Assembly: GCA_947177105.1 (NCBI GenBank)
Contig: CAMWTF010000205.1
Span: 1-5,305, forward strand
Direction: 5' to 3'
Length of the DNA stretch: 5,305 nt
Source of the DNA: an uncultured Lachnospiraceae bacterium
Lineage (GTDB): Bacteria; Bacillota; Clostridia; Lachnospirales; Lachnospiraceae
Positions 4,142 to 5,305 of the stretch are shown here, piece by piece; position 1 is the first letter of the stretch, and the number at the start of each line of letters is the position of its first letter. Under the pieces are notes generated by a model. That model was not told where the DNA came from. It worked only from the letters and a program-made list of their open reading frames with translations, and ran no database searches. A program made the position numbers and the translations under genes.

Positions 4142-5305
4142 TTATATGCGCACCCACACGCTCATCTCGCCCTCGCCCCGGTTGTTCCAGGCGTAGTAGG
4201 GCACCATGCGCAGGGTTACGTCCCTCTCCCGGACGGGCCGGGCCGGGCGGTAAAGCTTTTCACCCTCCGCCGGGATCATCCGCTTGCCGGGCGCCTTCAG
4301 CACCGTCATGGGATGGCCCAGTTCTTCCGTCACCTCCGTCTCAATGTCGGATGCTTTCAGGTTCTGCAAATCCAGCCTGCACAGATGCAGATCCTTGCCG
4401 TTATCCGCTTCCTCCAGGCAGTATACTACAGGGCCGCGGGCAATGGCAACCTTGCCGATGTTTTCCCGCACTCTGGAATCCGCCTCCAGTATCCGCACCG
4501 GCATATCCATCTCCAAGATCACTTCATCGCCGTCCTGCCAGATTCCGTCTATATATAAATAGCCGTCTCTGCAGACCGCCGCTGCCTGCCGCCCAGACGC
4601 GCAGTTCTTCTCCGCCGCCAGACTGGCAGCCTCATGGACTTCCCCTGGCATCGACCTTACCACCGCGCCCGCCCCATCCACGGTCACCTGGCCCGGCCTG
4701 CCGCCGCAGCGATACTCTGCTTTCACCCTGCCGCTCCAGCCGGGTATGCGGAAAGCCAGCCTGCAGGGGACATGATCGCCATGTAGCTGCACCTTCACCA
4801 TACCATTCCAGGGCATTTCCGACTCCACCTTCAAATCCAGTGTCTTCTCTCCCACCTTCTTGGTCAGCACACTGCCCATATATAGATGTATCCACAGAGT
4901 ATCCGGCGCCTCTGCTTCATCGGATATCCTGTCTTTCCCGGGAAACCGGGACTTTTTTGAAACCGGGATCTCGGACTGCTCAGACTGCCGGAAATCCCCA
5001 TAAGCGGCAGTCCCGGACTCCGTGTATGCATAGGAGGCCACGGAACTGACCAGACGGGCAATATTAGGCGGACAGCAGGCGCAGCCGAACCATTTCTGCC
5101 GCACACTCTTGACATGGGCCTTCCGGCCATCCTTATGGCAAGCCTGGGGAAATACTTCCAGGGGATTCACATAGAAGAAGCTCCTGCCATCCAGGGCCAT
5201 GCCCGCCAACACCGTGTTATACAGGGCCGACTCCATGACGTCCCCATATTTACCGCGAGGCTTTAGCTGCAGCATCCTTCTGGCCCAGAACACCAGGCCG
5301 ATGGC
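4142..5305 (-). CDS. GH127 beta-L-arabinofuranosidase, C-terminal part (partial)
   Basis: The C-terminal 387 residues of a glycoside hydrolase family 127 enzyme (formerly DUF1680); the N-terminus lies beyond the right edge. Family members such as HypBA1 of Bifidobacterium longum remove beta-L-arabinofuranose from plant hydroxyproline-rich glycoprotein glycans, using a zinc-bound cysteine nucleophile. In the visible fragment (numbered from position 5305) AIGLVFWARRML is at 1-12 and DVMESALYN at 22-30. FFYVNPLE is at 43-50 and FGCACCPPNIARL at 73-85. The adjacent cysteines 77 and 78 correspond to HypBA1 Cys417 (nucleophile) and Cys418 (zinc ligand). The ETC motif with the other zinc ligands should lie just outside the window. 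The C-terminus VPYYAWNNRGEGEMSVWVRI fits the family ending. The frame stays open through position 5305, so a GTG at 5293 is not the start. Two segments, about 4904-5020 and 4565-4708, look longer than usual for the family. Localisation is unknown without the N-terminus. Confidence 0.93.
   Translation of the reverse strand, partial: AIGLVFWARRMLQLKPRGKYGDVMESALYNTVLAGMALDGRSFFYVNPLEVFPQACHKDGRKAHVKSVRQKWFGCACCPPNIARLVSSVASYAYTESGTAAYGDFRQSEQSEIPVSKKSRFPGKDRISDEAEAPDTLWIHLYMGSVLTKKVGEKTLDLKVESEMPWNGMVKVQLHGDHVPCRLAFRIPGWSGRVKAEYRCGGRPGQVTVDGAGAVVRSMPGEVHEAASLAAEKNCASGRQAAAVCRDGYLYIDGIWQDGDEVILEMDMPVRILEADSRVRENIGKVAIARGPVVYCLEEADNGKDLHLCRLDLQNLKASDIETEVTEELGHPMTVLKAPGKRMIPAEGEKLYRPARPVRERDVTLRMVPYYAWNNRGEGEMSVWVRI

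Noticed and set aside
5291..5293. GTG as the start codon of the GH127 gene
   Set aside because: The frame continues to the window edge as AIGL before this codon, matching the conserved GH127 core upstream of FWARRML. The gene is truncated by the window, not started here.

Overview
The window looks like chromosomal DNA of a Gram-positive gut-type Bacillota, most likely a Lachnospiraceae-like (Clostridium cluster XIVa) carbohydrate degrader. The basis is strong purine-rich ribosome binding sites, moderately high GC in the metabolic genes, TTGACA/TATAAT-like promoter elements, and a plant-glycan gene set (xylulokinase, GH127 arabinofuranosidase, LacI-type sugar regulator). The genus cannot be fixed from the sequence alone.

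Layout: (1) Positions 1-1533, minus strand: a complete xylulokinase gene (xylB) followed after a 25-nt gap by the first codons of another minus-strand gene that runs off the left edge. (2) Positions 1534-2159: a 626-bp divergent intergenic region. It holds a putative xylB promoter, a striking 27-bp interrupted palindrome in the xylB leader, a 16-bp perfect palindrome, and a putative plus-strand promoter whose -10 overlaps a 15-bp operator-like element. That element is repeated exactly 74 bp downstream. (3) Positions 2160-2996, plus strand: a secreted protein with features of the DUF4163/DUF3298 (RsiV/PdaC-like) family. (4) Positions 3050-4069, plus strand: a LacI-family regulator with a ribose-binding-protein-like effector domain, 53 bp behind the secreted protein and possibly co-transcribed with it. 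(5) Positions 4092-4131: a terminator hairpin that can serve both convergent genes. (6) Positions 4142-5305, minus strand: the C-terminal 387 residues of a GH127 beta-L-arabinofuranosidase, cut by the right edge and carrying two apparent insertions.

How the genes may work together: GH127 enzymes release L-arabinose from plant beta-L-arabinofuranosides. Bacterial L-arabinose catabolism and D-xylose catabolism both reach D-xylulose 5-phosphate, which XylB makes directly from D-xylulose. The LacI-type protein is a plausible pentose or oligosaccharide sensor for one or both flanking units, but no canonical LacI operator was found that proves it. The secreted DUF3298-like protein has no obvious place in pentose metabolism. 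Its two-copy operator-like element points to separate control. I see no mobile element, CRISPR array, tRNA or rRNA, and no clear evidence of a wholly new system. The best leads are the regulatory elements between 1534 and 2159 and the insertions in the GH127 enzyme.
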